Source of the DNA: Bilabrum cf. latius | Taxonomy: Eukaryota > Bigyra: Bicosoecida > Bigyra > Bicosoecida | Reading direction: 5' to 3' | DNA: 64,000 nt | NCBI GenBank assembly: GCA_965178125.1 | Contig: OZ237752.1 | Coordinates: forward strand, 372,001-436,000 | Part shown: positions 45,001 through 58,200 of the stretch, piece after piece | Layout of the letters: each line of letters starts with the position of its first letter | How positions within the stretch are numbered: the first letter of the stretch is position 1 | Position numbers and translations under genes: made by a program | The notes under the pieces: generated by a model | What the model was told of the DNA's origin: nothing | What the model saw: the letters and a program-made list of their open reading frames with translations, nothing else | Database searches by the model: none

Positions 45001-48000
45001 AAGATATCAGACACCCAGGGCGGCTTCACGGGGCAGCTGGACAATAGTGACAGATTCAGCAGCTCTGTAGCATCGCTGGGGGACCTGGACGGAGACGGGG
45101 TGGTGGACATGGCCGTGGGGGCCTATGGAGACGGTGATGGAGGCAATGGTAGAGGGGCAATGTGGGTGCTGTTCCTTCGATCCGACGGCACGGTGAAGTC
45201 GCATCAGAAGATATCAGACACCCAGGGCGGCTTCACGGGGCAGCTGGATAATGGTGACATCTTCGGCTATTCTGTGGCATCGCTGGGGGACCTGGACGGA
45301 GACGGGGTGGTGGACATGGCCGTGGGGGCCATGTTTGATGGTGATGGGGGCTCTGGTAGAGGGGCAATGTGGGTGCTGTTCCTCCGATCCGACGGCACGG
45401 TGAAGTCGCATCAGAAGATATCGGACGTCCAGGGCGGCTTCACAGGGTATCTGGATGATGATGACTTCTTCGGCATTTCTGTGGCATCGCTGGGGGACCT
45501 GGACGGAGACGGGGTGGTGGACATGGCCATTGGAGCGAGTGGTGATGATGATGGAGGCTCTGGTAGAGGTGCGGTGTGGGTTCTTCTTATGAACAGTAGC
45601 CATGCGGCTCAAACCCAACACCCCTAGATCTCACAGTCGTTGCCACCCATCCCAGCACATACCGTAGAAGGCTTGGCAGCCAGACTGCAGGGAGGTGCGT
45701 GCTCTTTGGAGTCCTCGATTGGAACTTTCAGTGCCAGCGATGCTCCAGTAATCGTGCTGGAAGCATCGTGTGACTCGATGGCATCTGGCGGGGCTGGCAT
45801 GCAACACGCAAGCCAGGTGTACCACTCGTGGCTCTCTCGAGGAGGTTATCGCATAAGGATGGGTGTCGGGTACGGATCTAGCACGCCGTCCCTATCCGAG
45901 CCTGGCACCTCCCCAGATGCGGTCCTACTGCAGGGGAGCGCAGTGTGCTCCCTTGGGGACTCGAGGCAGGGCGATGGCAGTCTGGCGCTGCTGGTGGGCG
46001 ATGCATTCTCCGGGCGCGTTGGAGTGGCCACGGTTGCGGCATCTAGCCCTGGGAGCGGATCCAAGCCGCCGCTGCAACTGCTCCGCAATGACACGGTGCA
46101 CGAGGGTCCGTCATCCACAGGGGCAGCGGTTGCCTGCATGGGTCGAGCGCTCCTGGGCGGCACGTGGCTGCACGACCACGTGGCGGCTGCGGGCGCTCCT
46201 CTAGAGGACGAGGTGAGGCTGCTGTCGCTGAGCAGAGAGGGATAGGCGTGGTCGGGGCGGGTCCTTACCACTTTGGAATCTCCGACTGGGAGCACGGGCG
46301 ACAGCTTCGGGGCGGCGGTGGAGTTCCTGGGGCCTCTGCGGCTGGAGGGGCAGGAGCCCGATGTGTCCGCTGGGGAGGTAGGGGGCGAGGTGTCGCTGCT
46401 GGTGGGAGCGCCGGATTGGGCCGACGGGTCATCCGGCGGGGGCCGCTTCGGTGCCGTGGTGATGATGCATCTGGCCGTGATAGGGGACACAGGAGCGCCG
46501 GACCGGCTCTCATTCACAGTGGCAGGGCACCATCTTGTGTCTCCAGCGCTGATGCCGCTGCGACTGGACGGCCGCTGGCCCCTTCTGTTCGAGGACTCGG
46601 CCTTCGGAGCCGCTGTGGAGCTGCTCGGCTTTCGAGATGACGGAACAGTGGTCTTCTACGCCGGGGCACCAGGGTACAATGACTCAGCGGGGGCAGTTGC
46701 GAGGGTGCAAGTGGACCTGCACTCCCGGCTGGGTCCGCTTGGGAATGCATCCGCCATCGTGGAGCGGTTGCACGCAGCCGATTCACTGCACGGGCAAGAG
46801 CCTGGGTCCCCTCCGCCCACCGGCGTGGGGCCCTCATGCCGCCTGGGTACGGCGCTAGAGACCACGGTCGGAATGCAGAGCGACCTGGCCACGCAGCAGG
46901 TGCACCTGCTGGCCGCTGCCCCTGGCTGTAGCGGGCGCAGCCTAGTGCGCATGGAGGCGTCCACGGCCAATCTGAGCTCCACACCACCCTGGATGCGGAT
47001 GGTGGACCAGCAACGCGCGCGTGCGCTGGACTGCGGAGGCACTGCCGGCATGTGTGCTGCCCTCAATGCCACCCTGGTTGCGAGCTCAGGTGGTGGCGGC
47101 TGGCCGCCTCTCGACCCCACCAGCGCCGCAGCTCTCGGGATCGCTCCTGACACAGACGCTGCGATTGCCGGGGCCAATCTCACGTGGGGCGGAGACGCCA
47201 TCATGCGACACTTGGCGCAGGCAGGTTGCTTGCTTACGGAGGGACTGCTCGGGGGCCAGGCGGCGGGGGCTGGCCAAGGGGGGCTACCTCACGAGGACAT
47301 CGCCTGGGTGGGTCCAGCAGCCAGATGCAGCGCGGTGCATGCAGGCCGTGCCAACGATGCGATCGCCGTGGTGCTTCGGCGACCTGTGTATTTGCCTCGA
47401 CCATCGGAGCTGGGCAGGGCACAAGAAGCAGCCCACGTCTGGGTGGGTGGTGTGCCCTGCGCCACCGCCAGCCTGCACGCCGGCAGAGGCACCACCATCG
47501 TGCAGTGCAATCCAGCGCGGGCGCTTCTGCCTGGACTGGCCGCGGTCGTGATTCGGTATTCAGATGGGCGGTGGTCAACGGATGACGGGCAGGAGGGCGC
47601 CGCTCTGGTCCAGAGAGAGGAAATGAGCTCAGGATAGGATCCGTGCGAGAGGAGGATCCAGCTGGCGGCGAGGCGGGACGTGGAAGCTGCAATAGGTACC
47701 GCCAATGCCAGTGCCAGTGCCAGTGCCAGCGCCTTGCCGTGCCTGGCTGTGGGCGTGCTGGGTCCGCTGAGGCTGCTGCGGTCGGGTGGCTGGGGGCCGC
47801 AGGTGGGGGCGGGGGATGTGCTAGCTGCTGCTCCCGTTGGCGATGGCTGGGATGCAGGCGGGGGCTGGGATGCGGCACTGGGAGGGGCTGGTACTCTGCT
47901 GACGGAACACTCCGACGACTTGTATCCGTGGACAAGCCTGGCGAATGCATCCGTTACTAGCAGTCGGCAGATCGTACGTGCTCACGTGGGGCCGTTTGGG

Positions 48001-51000
48001 TGCGATGCCGCCGGGCGCTCTGGGTTGGCAGCTGTAGGTAGTGCCGCACCCACGACCCTTCGGTGCAACTTGGGCGCCGACGGGTCGGGGGGTCCGTTCG
48101 CGATGACGGCGTCGCTCCCGGGCTTGGACTGGCTGGAGACAGCTCAAATCGCGGTGGAGGACGAGACGGCCGCTGCCCCTTCAGAAGCGGGCGGCATGCG
48201 GGCTGCCTGGGTCTCGGTGCCAGATGCTACGGTGCAGTCGGTGATTCCAGCGGTCGTGCGCATCACCACGATGCTGGAGACGCACCTGGATCCTTAGTAT
48301 AGACACGATGTCATAGTTCGAGGCACGGGGCTTGCAACGAGTGGAGGGGAGCTGGCTGTGGGGGCAGTGCTGCTCGGTGGCCAGAGATGCGACCCTCTAG
48401 AGGTTGTGTCTACCACGGAGCTGCGGTGCGGGGTACGAGCACATCTGGTGACGTCTGATGCAGTCGCTGTGGTATCGGTTAGCAGCTCACTGGTGAACGC
48501 CGCGAATGAGACCGATGGGGAGACCCGAGGCGCTGCCCTTGCATTGGAATGGAAGCGAGCCATAAACACAACGCTGCAGCCCGTCGGTGGTGCAGGCTGG
48601 TCTTCCTCCACAACCCCAGCCCCCACTGCTCCCAAGACTACCGTGGTGAGCCAGCTGCTGGTCGTGGAAGACCCCACCGTGCTGGGGGCCAGTCCATCAC
48701 TGGTGAGTCCCAGCGGTGGGGAGAGCGTGCAGCTGCTGGGGGTGCAGCTGGGGGCGGGCGAGGGGCGCTACATCGAGTCCGTGGATGTGGACGGCTCGCC
48801 ATGCACCAACGTGACGGTCGAGTCCGACTTCGTGATCCGCTGCACGTTGTCGCCCAGCGAGGGCGGGGCGGGCGTGGTGCGGGTGCGAACCGTGTGGGGC
48901 CGCGACTATGTGAGCGCGGCTGGTGTGCTGCGATTTACCGCTCCAGAGATGGATCAAGTGGTCACGTCGCCACAAAACGTCTACAACTTGCTGAACTCAT
49001 CGTACGAGGTGATCGTCACGGGCCGCCACTTTGGGATCCCGCGGGTAGGGGGCAGCGGCAGGTCAGCCCGCGTGCTGGTGTCGGGTCGGGAGTGTCCGAG
49101 CGTGAGGGTGATCAACGACTCGGCCATTCGATGCAGCGGCCTGTCTCCGCCGTGGACACCTGGCGACTACAGTGTGAGGGTGATCATAGGGAGTCGAGAG
49201 GCCGTGGACCTGACTGCCTTCCCCTTCCAGCCGCCTGTGCAAGTTACCTCGGTGACGCCGGCGGTCGTTCCCGGGGAGGGCGGCTGGATTGATGTACACG
49301 GTGAGGGGCTGGGCTAGTCCCCGCAGGACATTGTATCAGTCACCGTGGGACCATTTGCATGTTCCAATATCGAGATGCGCGAGCTTGGGGTGCGCATTGG
49401 CTGCCTGCTGGCCCCTGGTGTGGGCGTTGGCCACGCGGTGCGGGTGGTTTCAGCCCAGAACGGCGAGAACCTCGAGACAGGGGCACCCACGGTGGGGTAT
49501 GCCGCGCCGCTGATCCAGTCGGTTGCCGTTGTGGGTGGCAGTATCAATGCAAGCTACCCGCGGGCGGTCGCCTACACTGAGGAGCAAGACATGCGACTGG
49601 AGCTGTCAGTGAAGCACGCCGGCTGGAGCCTGACGCAGTGGGAAGCATTGAGCTCGGACGGCCTCGGGGTAGTGCTGCTGGAGGGCCCGGAGTGGAACAC
49701 CAGCTGCAAAGACGTGGCCATTCAGGGCACATCTCCAGCCCTGGGGGATCCATCGGTGGACATGTTGGTCCGCGTGCGATGCTCGGTGCAGGACTGGCGC
49801 ACCGGTGGGCTGGCCATGGAGCTGGCTGGCACAAGCCAACAGCTGGTGGACGTGCGGCTGCGGGTAGGCGGGGAAGCTGCCACGGGGGGCCTTGATGTGG
49901 CAGCCGCTTCGGAGCTGCTGACGACTTCCGTGGCACCAGGCGGCAGCTTATTGCTGGTGGGACGGCCGCGCCTGCAGGTGCTGAGTCCCAGGACGTTCCC
50001 GTCGAATGGCACCGCCGATGCTGTGACCAGCGGGTCGGCGTTGAGGGTGCAGGCAGCGCGCGGAGATGGAGAGTCTCCGTCGGTGCAGCTGGCCGCCCTG
50101 CTGCAGCTGGCGGGGTCTGACGACTGGGAGTAGCGGGGGCCAAACAGCCCGCGAGTGTCTGTGGTGCTGTCCGCAACGGACGCAGTTGCCGTGGCTCCGA
50201 CCCTGGTGGGAGCGGGTGCAGCTGCAGGGCTGATGCAGATCCGGGGGTCAGGTCTGGGGACGGGTCCATGGGCCGTCCGTGGAGTGACGGTCGGGGGCCA
50301 GACGTCCAGGGTGGTTGTGTGGGTGTCGGACAAGGAGCTGCTGGCGTACTGCGAGCCGGGAGTGGGCGTGGATGTTGCGGTGGTGGTCGACACACTGAGC
50401 GGCAACTCATCCACAGCGGCGGGGGCCGGGTCGGGTGGTACCGGGTTGCCATCGGCATCTCAGCACGTGGTGAGCTACGCGGGACCCAGTGTGGAGGATG
50501 TGCTGCCTGCGTACAGCATCATGGGGCCGGATGTCTCGGCCGACTTCACCATCCATGGGCTCCACTTCGGCTTCCGACAGACCGACGTGGAGGCGGTGTT
50601 TGTGGGTGGCCAGCCATGCGGGAGCATTCGGTGGAGGTCCAGCACGCGCATCGATTGTGTGGACGTGTAGGGTTCCAGCTGGCCTGCGGGCAGTCTGGTG
50701 GAGGTGCAGGTGGCTAGTCAGACGAGTCCTCGCAACCGCCTCTTCTCGCCCCTGGGAGTGCCCATCGTGACCTCGGTGACGCCCGACAGCGCCTTGGCGG
50801 GCGAGCGGCTGGTGATCGCCGGGACGAGCCTGGGCCGAAGCAGCGCGGATGTATCCCGTGTGAGCCTGGGTCCACACGAGTGCCTCAACGTAGTCGTACG
50901 CGGAGAGACGTCGTTGGAGTGCGTGGTGCCATCGCTGTCGGGCGGTAGCCTCGTGGGTCTCCCCGTGGTGGTGTATCAGAGCGGCGGGCTCTCCAGCGAC

Positions 51001-54000
51001 GAGACGAGTGCTCCAAGATTCACGTACGGTGTCACGGGAAGCCCCTGGCCGGACATCCCGCAGCATGTGCAGGCATGGCGAGAGCGCAACGACCGCATCA
51101 CGGTCCGCTGGGCATTCCCCGACCCTGCCGCGGTCTCTGTGAACGACCTTGGCCTGGAGCCGCTGGACGGCTTCTAGATCGACATGAGGTCGATTTCAAA
51201 GGTGGCAGTAGACGGCGATGGGACCAACACGAGTGTCTCCACGGCCTCAACCGAGTCCACTGCATTCGATGTGGACCTGGAAGAGCTGGCCGCGCAGTGG
51301 AGCTCCTCCGGCGGGGTTGCTGTCATGCAGGCCGTAGTCACGGCAATCGATGCGCGACCATTGAGTGTGCGGGTGCGGGCCCGCAGCGCCGCCGGGCCCA
51401 GTCCGTACTCGGCGTGGACGCCCGGCATCCCTTCATCATGCTCGCCGTCGGAGTTCCTCACGACTCATCTGCCGATGGCCGAGTGGGTGTGCCGTCCCTG
51501 CGACCTTCAGGCCTCGCTGTGCGACGGGGGCTCCACGTTCACGGTGGCGGCACGGGCGGGCTACCAGCGACTGCCGTGGGTGCTTGGTCGTGCGGCATTC
51601 TCGCGGTGCCTTCGTCCTGAGTCGTGCCTGTCTCTGGCGAGATTGGATGCGGCTGAGGCTGGTGGGTCTCCCGAGGAGGGGGCGCCAGATGCCCTCGTGC
51701 CCTCCTCCGGATCGACCGTGCAGCGACGACTCCAGCCAAGCCAGTATGCACCGTCGTCGGATTTGTCGCTGCAGTCACTGTATGAAGGCATTGCTCCGCC
51801 ACAGGCAATGTCGCTGCAGCGGGCTCGTGCAATACGCAAGTCAGCATCGAACACATCGGCGGTGCAGGGAGCCAGCATCAGTGAGCTGACCGACGCAGGA
51901 GCCCCACTGTGGGTGGGCGAGCGCTGCGAGGAGGGATACACGGGGCTGCTGTGCGCGCGGTGCCGGCCGGGGTACACGCCATGGGGGCAGTACGAGTGCA
52001 GGCAGTGCCGGGGTGGACTTGCCGTGTTTACGATTGCTGTGCTGGTGACGACAGCAATGGTGCTTGTGTCCATCGGCCTTGTGCTCAATGCACTGAGGCA
52101 AGGAGCGCAGGCAGCAGAGAAACTGGCGGCACAGCTAGGGGTAGGGGTAGGGGGTGCTGGACGGATCAAACCCGGATCCGATGGCGATCGCCCAACGAGC
52201 ATGACTCGTGTGTCACCTGAGCTCGGAGCTAGCGATGGTCCACGCATGATCATGGACAACCCCATGATGCATGGCAGGTCTGGCAGAGTGCACACAGCTG
52301 TACCGGCAGCATCTGAAAATGCATCCTCCGCAGACGACGAAGCCTCGGTCCCATCGGATGCACAAGATGGCACTATGAAGGAGCGCCGGGATCTGACCGT
52401 ATCGGCCATCAAGATCCTCTTCTCACACATTCAGGTGGTGGCAATCGCGGCATCCTTCAAGCTCAAGTGGCCCGACACGGCGATCCGTCTCTTCAACAGC
52501 ATGTCGGCTGTCTCCAGCGTCAGCTCGGACGTGCTCAGCCTCGACTGCATGCTGCAGCAGGCTACAGACGACGCAGAGGCCCTGGCGCAGGCAGCCAATG
52601 TGTCGGTGGACGACGCGGGAGCAGCGGAATGGGGAGCGATCGCGGCGCGGGCGGCGGCATCCGGGGACAACAACGCCACTGCTACGCCGCTGGACTGGCC
52701 GCACGCCCAGGAGACGGATGAGCAGCTGCTGGCCGACTCGCTCGGCGTTCATGAGGCCGTGACGCTGGGTGTGGGGGGCGCGTCCTCGGGTCTGGCGTCG
52801 CTGATGCCTCACGGGTCTGCGTACTTCCTGCGGACGACGATCGTGCTGCTCAGTCCATTGGTGATTGCCATGGGCCTGACCCTCTTCTGGCTGCTGGTGG
52901 ATGCGATCGATGGCTGTCTGTACGAATCAGAGCACCCGGACGAGGGCAGTGGCGAGCAGAAGGAAGGAGGGGAAGCGCAGGCGGATGTGCGAGAAGGGCA
53001 GGGCCAGGCTAGAGGGGAGCAGAAGAAGCCAGAGAAGATCGTAGGGGATGTAGCGCATGCGGAAGAGCAACGCGCTGCCGGCTCGCAGCAGCCGACTCAC
53101 GGCCAGAGCACTGCCAAGGCCGCTGCCTCCGTACCCGTCACTGACGAGCCAAAACAAGGCCATCGCCGGCGGTAGAGCCTGTTCCTGTCTATGGTCAGCA
53201 AGCCTACTCTCAGCGAAGCGCCTGGAGTCGAAGGTGCGGGTACACGTGCTGATGGCAGTGCGCTACCGGAGCAGACGGAGCTCGAGACGTTCTGTCTTGC
53301 AGGCAGCTCTCGCACCGGCAGCATCCTGCAGGCCGTGGGTGTGCCGCTGTCGGTCATGCGGCTCGGCCTAGGGATGCGCATCCTCTCCGGTCTGATCGTC
53401 GTTGGGTTCTTGGTGCACCTGACGCTAACAGAGGCCTCCTTCGGGCTGTTGACCTGCACCGACATCGAGCCTGACATGGACTTGGCAGCCGAGGACCAGC
53501 TGGATGCAGCCGAGGATAGGTCTGGCCGCCAGCTGAGTCCCAGCGGGTCGGACGAGTGTCCGGCGGGCACGGAGGGTAGGCGGCTCGTGCTGGACATGGA
53601 TGTGTGCTGCTACAACCCCGCGGCCATGGGGCTCATGTTCGGGGTAGGCATTCCTGCCATCCTGCTGCTGGCCGTGGGCATCCCGCTGGCGGCCGCTGTG
53701 AGGCTGTGGCAGGTCCGCGAGTAGCTCGCGACTCCGGGCGTGCTGGCCACTCTGGGCTTCCTGATGGCGGGGTTCCGCCACAATGCTTACTACTGGGAGG
53801 TGGTAATCATGCTGAGGAAGCTGGCCGTGGTGGCCATCACGGTGCTGGCGGAGCCGTGGGGGGTGCGCGTGCAGACGTACTCGGCGCTGGCCGTCATTTT
53901 CGCGGCCAGCGTGGTGCATTCCCTCAGTCGGCCGTACGTGGCACCGGAGCTCAATACACTCGAGCTGGTGGCACTGGTGGGCGCCTTCCTGACCTTCGAG

Positions 54001-54453
54001 GCCGGCCTCTTCCTGCACGACCCCAACTCGGGGGCAGCGACCATCACGGTGGCAACGGCAGTCGTGTTTGTGGCGAACCTCGCCGTGATGATGTGGGGCA
54101 TATACGTCATTCGAGGCAACCTGCTTAGGCGAGTGTAGGAGGTAGCCACAAGGGTATTTGGTATGTGTGGATGCAGGCAGGACCGGCAAGAGTGGGTGCA
54201 GAAGAACTCCGAGAGCATGGAGAAGCGGCGGCGAGCGAAGCTGGCCAGGTCGGGGTCTGCAGGCGCGGGTGCAGGCAGTAGAGGCACGAGCGGTCCTACT
54301 TGTGTATACGTTAATGTTGGCATGGGAGGTAGTCCAAAGCAGAGCGGCCTTACTGGTCAGGAGGGTGGTGTTGAAGGTGGCTCGGGTGGTGCTGCATGGG
54401 CGCGGACGCCGAGGAGCATTCCCGCGACACAGGGCACAGCGGAGTAGACTTGA
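42022..54453 (+). CDS. Giant FG-GAP / IPT-TIG / FN3 multi-pass membrane receptor, about 4,143 aa, 20 in-frame UAGs
   Basis: A single frame runs from ATG at 42022 to TGA at 54451-54453, interrupted only by UAGs: 42160, 42187, 42802, 43294, 43465, 43789, 43813, 44620, 45625, 46243, 47635, 48295, 49315, 50131, 50668, 51175, 53173, 53722, 54136 and 54445. Residues about 76-473 and 787-1190 are FG-GAP-like repeats of 69 residues (G-D-L-D-G-D-G-V-V-D-M-A-V-G), the type found in integrin propellers. A lectin-like or LamG-like region lies between. About 1207-2090 is a diverged propeller-like part, 2094-3003 several IPT/TIG domains, 3007-3140 an FN3 domain, and 3154-3333 a Cys-rich EGF-like stretch (C-E-E-G-Y-T-G-L-L-C). 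From 3334 there are about nine membrane segments, then a short cytoplasmic tail. It is probably a surface adhesion or sensing protein. The start is uncertain; an upstream exon is possible. Confidence 0.9.
42247..45590 (+). repeat. Two blocks of 207-bp tandem repeats encoding FG-GAP units
   Basis: The phrase gacacccagggcggcttcac recurs every 207 bp (about 42250-43276 and 44390-45430), with nearly identical DNA between copies. The two blocks are separated by unique sequence (43.45-44.38 kb). In two copies the CAG of T-G-Q-L-D is TAG (43294, 44620), and in one copy TGG of A-V-W-V is TAG (42802). Confidence 0.9.
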
Positions 54454-54559
54454 TGGCCTGGACTCGATCGAAGCAGCCCCCCGGCGGGGCACCTTGGGGC
54501 GGACCGGCGGCGGGACATAGTCGTGCAGCTGAGGTCCAGGCCCAGGGTCACGCGTTATT

Positions 54560-54705
54560 AAGGTTGCAAATGGCCGCATCGCGGGGGAGCATTGCACCTG
54601 CCGCCGGCCTCGGGCCGAGACTAGCAGCAGGAACACTGGATAGGCTGGTCTGCGGCGCTGCTGACGGAGCAGCGGCCGCCCGCACCCGGCCAGACGATAC
54701 CGAAT
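54560..54705. repeat. Dispersed segment resembling 23540-23690
   Basis: Shared pieces such as tggccgcatcgcggg and gagactagcagcaggaacac occur in both places. It lies just after the giant gene and overlaps the upstream region of the next gene. Its nature is unknown. Confidence 0.5.
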
Positions 54706-55172
54706 GAGAACGACTCTCCGGCCAGGTGGACGTCAGGGGATGATGCAGCAGGACGACAGCGAAGACTGCCAGCTGGGCATTCACCATGTTGAGTTGGACG
54801 ATGATGAGGAGGAGGAAGAGGACGAGGAGTGGGCTGCAGCTGCTGCTGGGAACTAGGAGGTAGGTGAATCCTCAATGGATTCCTCATTGTCCTCTTTGTC
54901 AGCATCGGCTGGTGCAGCCGCAATGGAGGACGATGAGGATGAAGAGGATGAGAGTATGTGAGGGGGTCTGAGGTCAACAGGAAGGGACTAAGGGGCGAGG
55001 TGGCGTGAGCTGTGAGGGAGGTCCGGCGTACCCATATCCACCGAACCAACACTTTGGCGCCAACGTCTACATCATCCGCTGTGATATGTAGGACCAGGAG
55101 GAACGACTGTACAATGTGCTAGAAGTGCAGTAGGAGCATCGTTTTCTCAATTATTGTACAGAAAGTACTTAA
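54704..55172 (+). CDS. Small acidic protein, two exons, three UAGs in 133 codons
   Basis: Exon 1 is 54704-54953, then a GTATGT...GGGAG intron of 67 nt, then exon 2 55021-55172, ending TAA. The phases agree (1 plus 2 nt). UAGs lie at 54854, 55089 and 55131. The first exon has two Asp/Glu runs around a Ser/Ala stretch. The second reads N-V-Y-I-I-R-C-D-M-[UAG]-D-Q-E-E-R-L-Y and L-E-V-Q-[UAG]-E-H-R-F, which looks like a structured conserved end. I do not recognise the family. The ATG at 54740 is an alternative start. Confidence 0.65.
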
Positions 55173-55249
55173 TTTACCTACTTGCCTCTGACTTAATGTG
55201 TGAAGGCCCAACTTTCGCGGGGTATGGGGATTCCAGCCAATCAAATGGA

Positions 55250-58200
55250 TCATACTTGTTCGTCATCGTCCCCATCATTGACCGTGCTTTGCCCGCCAGA
55301 GCCAGCCACTGGGTACCGGGCTTCCCCTGGGTTTGCACCAGCTGCAACGGGGTATCTGCCGTCTGAAGTGCCGGGCACCTCGGGCGGTGCAGCCGGATCC
55401 GCCCCTGGAGCCGCAGCACTCGCACCACCAGCTGCGCCGCTGCCGCGCGCTTCGGCTTCTGCGTCCGCGATACCTACTCCCACCCCGCTCCAGGCCTCCT
55501 CTCTCCATAGGCACCGCCTGGCATCAAACAGGCTCGGTCGACGCGCGGGGTCCCAGCGCAGCATCGCGCCAACGAGCTGCTCGAACCAAGCAGGATACCG
55601 CTGGCCATCGACGTCGTCCTCCGCACCCAGCGCCACGGCGCGATTCAACGGGTCCGCACCCGCCCCGCTAGACGGTCCCAGCCCGCTCCCGCTTTGGCTC
55701 CAGTCGCCCGCAGCCTCAGCGTCGCCGAACACGGGCACCTGCGTTGTGCTCGAGCTCTTGGGTCGGTTGCTGTAGTCTCGGATCGGGTGCCTGCCGCCAG
55801 TCGCCAGCTCATACAGGAGCACTGCGGTTGCGAACGCCGCCTGACCGCCATACGGCACCTTCATCTGCGTGAGAGCGCGGCGCCTCTCCTGCGCGCTCGA
55901 GGACGATTTCTTGGCCTGCCCTGCTGCCCAGCCGTTTCTGACCTCCGGGGCCAGGTGCTCGGGATTCCCGCCCGGATCGCTTACCTCGGCAAGCACCGTG
56001 TCGTTCAGTGCGGCACGGATTACCCTGCACCTTGCCGGCTCGGTGGCTTCGTCAGCGAGCGCATGCACTGGCGGGCAGTACGCCTGTTCGGGCGGGTCCG
56101 CCCCCAGACTGAAGGCGCAACCCAGGTCGATGAGCACAAAGCGGGGGAAGCCAATGGCGCGGCTCGTCGATGCTTGATCCGGGGCCCAAGCCCCGTCCGA
56201 GGGCGAGCCACTGGCTTTGAAGGAATCAAGGGTGCTCGTTACTGCAGGATCCTCCACCATCACGTTGTCCAGCTTCAGGTCCCGGTGCACCACCCCGTAC
56301 CAGTTCAGGTGCCAGACGCCCTCGAGGATGTCTCGTGCAGCCTGCTGCATGAGCGGCCACGGGAGCATCCGTTGCGGGAAGCACGCCCGCCACTGCTGCA
56401 GGTTCTGCGGCATCCATTCGATCGCCATGAAAAGGGCAGGCAGTCTGCCCCTACCGGCAGATTTCCCCGCCGCAGCTTCTACAGCATCCGGATATTCCTG
56501 CGAGCCCTGATTGCCCGTCGATCCGGACGAGCCGGCCTGCCGCTCGAAGTCGTAGTAGCACTGGTGCCAGGCCCAGTCGGGCGGGGGTGCCTGCACGAGC
56601 CCCAGCAGGCGCACTAGGTTGCGGTGCTCAGGAATCGCTCGCAGTGCTGCGTGCTCCGATTCATACCTTTGCCTGTTGGACGCAGAAGACTGGCCCCAGT
56701 TGGCCAGCAATTTGACGGCCATGCAGCCACGCACGCCAGGAGGTGCCCTTGCGCTGGTGCCGGCGAGAGGTGCTGCAGCCGCTGCATTGGGAGCCCCTGC
56801 AAATGCACCCTAGTAGGGAGACACCGGATACAAGCCGGTGGAGGCTTGTGCGTTCGAAGCGGCGGCGGTACCGCTGCCCAGAACTACGCTGGACGACGCG
56901 ACCTTTGCGGCTGTCGCGTCGGCAGCCGGTCGTTTGCAGATAGCCACCGACCCGAATTGTCCCCTGCCCAGCACCCACGCAGGCGTGCTGGTAGTAGTAG
57001 CAGGTTGCGTGGTTTGAGCCGACTCGCTGCTGCTGCCTAGCCCCTCGATCGGGGTGGTGCTTTCGGGGCCGGTTGCGTCGCGGGCAGCACTTTGGCCGGC
57101 TTGACCGTTGCTACTTTCACCGTACAAGGATCCAAGGCACGCTTTCAATGCCTGGGCCTCTTCTTCGGCCGGAAGGATCGTCTCCAGGATGGAGCTAGCA
57201 TCAGGGCCGCGCACAACCTGCAGGTCTTCGGGGCCACCAGACCCACCGGCACGCAGCTGCGCCTGGTGCACGTCGTCTCGGATCGCTTCCACGGCTGGGT
57301 GCAGTGGCGGCGGCTTGCTCTGAGTGAGAGCACGAAGTGTGGTGCTGCCGGCCACGGCAGCCTCCACTAGGCCCAGCTGCCGCTTCGGCCGCTCCACGCT
57401 GGCTTGGGCGGCTCTGGCCTCAGCAGCTTCGGTGGCTTCCTGCGCTGCCTCCAGGTCGCTTCTCAGGCTCTCGATCTGCGCTGCTTGCACTTCCAGCTGG
57501 TCATTGAGCTCTTCGATGCGCGCCGACTGGGCACCTTGCGCAGCCGAAGCGGCAGCAGGGGCGGGAGCAGGAGCAGAAGTAGCGGGTGTGGCCCTCACGG
57601 TCGCTTCGATGCCCGAGTCTTGGTCTCCATAGAACGTCAGGGACTGGGTGATGACCTTGAGCCCACCGTATGAAAATGCGGCGGGGTACCACTTGCCGCC
57701 GCCGGGTACCATGCGAGAGAACACAACAGTTTTGCCGGAAGGGTACTTGACCGAGAGTACACCGCGGGCGCTGTCACCACTGAAGTCCAGTACGACCGTC
57801 GCGATCTGTCCGCTCTTGAGCTTGCATTCGTCTGCGCTGGTTCCGTCTTGTGCGGCCTCCGTGCTGCCGTTCACGTACAGAGTGCCGTTGAATGCCCGCA
57901 CTAGGTACGCCTTGTTGGCCGCGTTGTCATAACGGTTGTGACTGAGAGGACTCTGCGCCACTCCGAAGCAGAGCACTTCGTCTCCTGTGCTCTGTTCGGA
58001 CGTCGTGAAAGTCCACTCCATCCTGCCCTTGCTGATGCCTCGACTCGCTCGGACTCCAGAACTGCCGGTGAACGATGCCTCGGGGCCACTGGTTCGAACT
58101 CCGGAACCCTTGCGACTGTCCTGGTCCCAAAAATCGGAGAGTGGAGCAGCAACAGAATTGCCGTTGCCTCCAGGGGCCTGACCTGCTGCTACGCCGGCTG

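Noticed and set aside
42022-54453. A family of decayed pseudogenes or stop readthrough instead of a code change
   Set aside because: Decay would add TAA, TGA and frameshifts in similar measure. Only TAG appears, and it does so across many unrelated genes.
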